Notes under the pieces: model-generated | Databases searched by the model: none | Told to the model about the DNA's origin: nothing | Seen by the model: the letters and a program-made list of their open reading frames with translations, nothing else | Origin: Phoronis australis | Lineage: Eukaryota; Phoronida; Phoronidae | DNA length: 64,000 bases | Assembly (NCBI GenBank): GCA_002633005.1 | Contig: NMRA01000047.1 | Coordinates: 1,081,326 to 1,145,325 of the forward strand | Direction: 5' to 3' | Translations under genes and position numbers: made by a program | Shown here: in pieces, positions 60,091-64,000 of the stretch | Position numbering within the stretch: position 1 is the stretch's first letter | Layout: every line of letters begins with the position of its first letter

Positions 60091-62100
60091 TATATGACTG
60101 TGCAACTCTTTACGTCGTATCTCGCAATGGAAAAGAGTCCAGAACATTGAATACGAAAAGCTCCACTTTGCTCAACGGGAGATATGCATCGAGGTCCTGA
60201 GCTATATGGTTAAAGCGTGTTTCTGAATGTTGGACAACAACTGAGAACCGCGTCGACACACTTATGTCAGCGGGGCAGCCACCACACACGTCATTCGTAG
60301 TTAGCGAAGAGACGGCAACAAGTCGGGTCGAGGGGACATTGCATAATACGTCATCATTGATGAGGTTGCACAACAGATCATTAACATAAACGAGACGAAG
60401 CAGAAAACCCAGTTGACGATTTGTTAATTAAAATTGACTTTCGCCGACGTTGAGTTGGACGGGGAATGCTTACTGTCTTGTAATTCAACTCATTTGGTAG
60501 AAGACTGGATCATTGGCGACGTATTTCCAAGATTCCATTTGCTACAAATCTAATATTGTCTGTATGAATTAATTAAATGATTCAATCACTGTTTAACAAT
60601 ATGCTTTTTAACTCATGTTATGTAATAAAAACTGCACGCACACACATTATACTTCTATCCAACCGGATTTATGAAACACAATGTTTTCTTAGACTTCAAA
60701 CATTTTGCTTTTGGTGAGCTGGAAATGTCGATGTAAATTATATGAAAAAGACATTTAAGGTATCACAATCTTGCGAACCATAAGTCAAGTCACAGGGAGA
60801 TGGGAGCGTGATTTACTAAAACGAAAAATTTGCAGAATTTGGAAACCATTCCGTAATTACCAACGTTAAGATAGTGTTCGGTTCTAAACAAAGTTTATGA
60901 CCCCGAGACTAAAGACTAGAAATATTTACTGAATCTCAAGGTTTTATAACACCCAGTGAAATGCGACCCATGACAGTTTAAAAATGTTTCAGTAACGTTT
61001 GGTCGCCGAAGACCAGCGAAAGCAATTTAATTTTGAATTATTCACGAAGAAATTACTGTCAATCCTCGCTATGGTTATCGATGGAGATCAACGTAACGAT
61101 GCTTGTAAAAAGGGCATGAAAACAAAATATTAATAATTATTTTATGTTAATAAAACAAGTCGAAATTAAATGACCGTCATAAAATAAATATCGAGATCAA
61201 TACGATAACTCGATTGCTCAAACTTACGCGAGTTTTATTAACTTGGCATTTGTAGAAACTCGCAGCACTTCTTCCTTCTTACAAGTCTCATGTAACACAA
61301 GCAACCAAATGGAAATGACTTGCGAGGACTAACAAAAGTTATAATCACCATTCGCTAACAAGTGTAATAATTTTAAAAAAATGACGATGACAAAAATCTT
61401 TTCTAAGGCGAAACCTTAGACTCCTGAAATGTGGCCAACAGGTGGCGCGGTGACGAGATGAAAAATACTCTCCAAACTTTTTATACTAAAAATAGACCCG
61501 TCTCAACAATTTCGTTCGCATGGACGCGCGTTTGAGTCGCATAAAAACAATGCGTATTAGCAAAATTCGCCTGGAGCATCCGTCAGCGGCAATGAATGAC
61601 AAGTTCTGTCTTACACAATTATATCTCAATTAACTTAAATCATGCAAATAAGCATCGATCTATCAAACACTTAGCAAGCGGTAGCGGTCGGGAGAGCACT
61701 GAAACATTACTTTCTAAAAACTTATTTGAGGTCAGATCTGCGAAAATTATGCTTTCAAAATTGTGAAAATGACGTTACCATTTGTGAAAAGTTTCACTCA
61801 TAGCAGGGGGCTTCTAAATTATGGTAATTCAAATCACTGCTCTCTTAAAGTTTCAAAACAAATTCCTATTAGCTGATTGATATACACTGTTCATGTTTGC
61901 CGTTATCAGGCACCAAATAAAACTCAGAAAGCAGAAATAAAACTGAACGTTTGTAGCTTGATTCACCAACACTGACCATGTTGACTGAACTTATAACTAT
62001 ATTTCATGTTTCAAATAGAGAACATTTTCTAAGTAAAAGATATTGCCTTCCGTTACTGTTGACAACGTGTCATAACTTCAAATAACTTAAAAACGAACAG

Positions 62101-62300
62101 AGGTGAGACAAAACTTAAATTTGTCTCAAGACCATTTCAAGAAACAGATCTTTTAAGTTTAAACTTGAGTTTTTTTACTTAAGTTTTGTCTTAATTTTGA
62201 CTATCTTACCGGATGTGGATTTGTTTCAAAGTTTGATAGTTAAGACAAATCTTACACTGGTAAGTAAAACATTAGCTAAAGTCAGTTTCTTGGAACTGCC
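62101..62300. repeat. Possible hairpin-type MITE
   Basis: GAGACAAAACTTAAATTTGT (62103) has an inverted partner ACTTAAGTTTTGTCTTAA (about 62178), and TTTCAAGAAAC (62132) has an inverted partner GTTTCTTGGAAC (about 62284). Nested inverted repeats suggest a small foldback element. Ends and target duplication are not clear. Confidence 0.35.
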
Positions 62301-64000
62301 CCCAGAAGTGTAATGTACCAGTAATTTCTGATCATGTTTAAATTATTAATTTATTATTTTTCTTTACTGAAACGGCATTGGATTATGGCTAATGACAAAC
62401 CCTCTTTCTAAGGAAATAAAAGTGAAAAGAGCTATAATTGCACTATGCATTTAACAATGAGTACAGCGTGACCTGGAAAATAATGGAAAAACAGGACAAA
62501 GTGGTCAACGACAAAATTAATTAAGAAATTAAAAAGAGTAAATTAAGACATCTTTAAGAAGAAAATTTGAAACCGCGTTGTTGTCTCTAACCAAATCAGA
62601 CCACGCAAGTCTTTAGCACGAATGTAATTTAAAACAGAAAAACTTTTTTCAGTTTTGCCAGAAAATGATACAAATTCTTGATAAATTAAGTTACAATGAA
62701 TTTAACCACGTGATCATCACCAATACAGACTAGACCATTTATCACAAGGGCACTTCTTTTCTCGTTAGCTTGCACTTAACTTTATCGTTTGTGACAACTG
62801 GCCTTTCACAATTCTCACGCCTTTTATCACAAAAATGATCTAAATGGTGAATAATCTTTAACAGACGACATTTTCCACGGGAAAGAGATATGACATGCTT
62901 ATTTTCTTGTCGTTAGAGGGTAAAGAAAATTATTGGTCTCTACGCGGGGCTAAAATCAATTGAGATCTTCTTAATCGTTAGGCTAATTAGCAATTACGAG
63001 ACGAGTAGGATCGACAGAATAACGAATTAGCAAAACAGTGTAACTTGATTAAAACCTCACTAAAACGTCATGATTGAATTAGCAAAGATCATGATGGGAT
63101 TTTCATGGTTTTGACTTTCTTCGGGGAAATTTGTTCATTCAATCAAAAAGGTACACAGAGGAATGCCCAGATCGTGCGATCAAAGACAATTACGATTAGC
63201 AGTTAGCTATTCCACGACAGCTCTTCAATGACAAAAAGATATATCTATTTAGGAAAAAGATGCAGTTGTGAGTTGCAAACAAATCATTTCAAAGTGTGTA
63301 AGTTTGGAAAAATAAAAATAATCACATTTGCAAAACGTCGAAAATGTATGTTTAAAATAACTAATTTCAGGCATTTAAACTCTCAGACTATCTGGTAATA
63401 GGCAAAATGTCCATTCATTGATCAACCAGTTATAGTTTGCCATCGTCAGTACAGCGCTAATGCACGATCAAAACTTCATATGTACTCTTAAATATTTCTG
63501 GTGACTACTTTCCTAAAATTAAGCTTGCCTGTTGAGCTTAAGTGAAAAATTTGGCCTTTTCAAAATAGTTTTGTTATACTCCCACCCAAGCAGTTCATGG
63601 CATAGTTGACCAGCACGAGGGCTTTCTAAATAAAAACTTTATTAAACACTATCATGTCAAAAACAGCGTATAACCGAAATGCTGCTAATTAGTCCGCCCA
63701 TTTCGTCTCCACGTTTAGATTTATTGCTACTTGTTTTTTGTTGACAGAAAAGCGTGCAGTAAACGAACTGTTTTGATGTTAAGAATCTATTTAAATATTG
63801 AATGAATCATCTTATGACCTGAATCACCACACGTATATGATGTGCTACAGCATTTTCCTATTTGATGAATCAGTGTACAACTTTTAAGTTATATTGAGAG
63901 CTGCTTCTAGGGTAAAACAGGCCAACTTCACTGTAAGAAGAATTGTTTTCGAAGTAAGTATAAATAATAAAGCATGTGATTTCCATTCACTGACAGTATA

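Larger units (their letters stand above)
53496..64000. other. No gene recognised; possible non-coding regulatory sequence
   Basis: Contains the (TG)n run and two dispersed-repeat copies. GC-richer patches lie at 53880-54000 and 59080-59470. Frames at 59246-59587 (113 codons) and 60110-60373 (87 codons) show no recognisable domain. 62930-63110 is rich in TAATTAG-type homeodomain cores. Confidence 0.45.

Noticed and set aside
60110-60373. 87-codon minus-strand frame
   Set aside because: Adjoins a dispersed-repeat copy and has no domain or splice support.

Overview
This is a eukaryotic window. It has spliced exons with GT..AG boundaries, long repeat-filled introns, solo-LTR, SINE and MITE-type repeats, about 36-38% GC by eye, and one assembly gap of 351 N. 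The gene content, an NHL beta-propeller gene of the kind expanded in marine invertebrates, and the dispersed repeats suggest an invertebrate animal (hemichordate, echinoderm, amphioxus or lophotrochozoan). The sequence alone does not settle which.

Layout. Positions 193-44001 hold the 5' part of a PFAS gene (phosphoribosylformylglycinamidine synthase, the fourth step of de novo purine synthesis) on the minus strand. Ten coding exons join in consistent phase to 1824 nt (608 codons), from the start ATG at 43992 to the left edge region; the rest of the enzyme lies beyond position 1. Nine introns fall in the window. One of them (2886-36412) is 33.5 kb long and is largely built from transposon debris. 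Nested in it, on the opposite strand, is a single-exon NHL-repeat protein gene (19838-20692, 284 aa). An unidentified reading frame sits upstream of PFAS on the same strand (44818-45360).

The introns hold at least seven repeat families: a ~1 kb TIR element with ends like TACCATATTCGCCCTAATA; a Penelope-like/hammerhead-like terminal motif; a TIR element with TGTAGGGCC ends; a MITE with GTCCAC ends; a tRNA-derived SINE; a complete 640-bp solo LTR with 4-bp target duplication; and a ~145-bp monomer array whose monomers each carry a CCACTAGRKGGC core resembling the CTCF motif. A further ~125-bp repeat is scattered from 8 kb to 60 kb. Short tandem arrays lie at 8.7, 26.5, 41.2, 42.3 and 57.1 kb.

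From about 45.5 kb to 64 kb no gene could be recognised. This stretch is AT-rich, has far fewer dispersed repeats than the PFAS introns, and includes a perfect 24-bp inverted repeat and patches that look like non-coding regulatory sequence. The two recognised genes have no obvious functional link: PFAS is cytosolic metabolism and the NHL protein a probable interaction scaffold. No prokaryotic feature (operon, CRISPR, IS element) is present.
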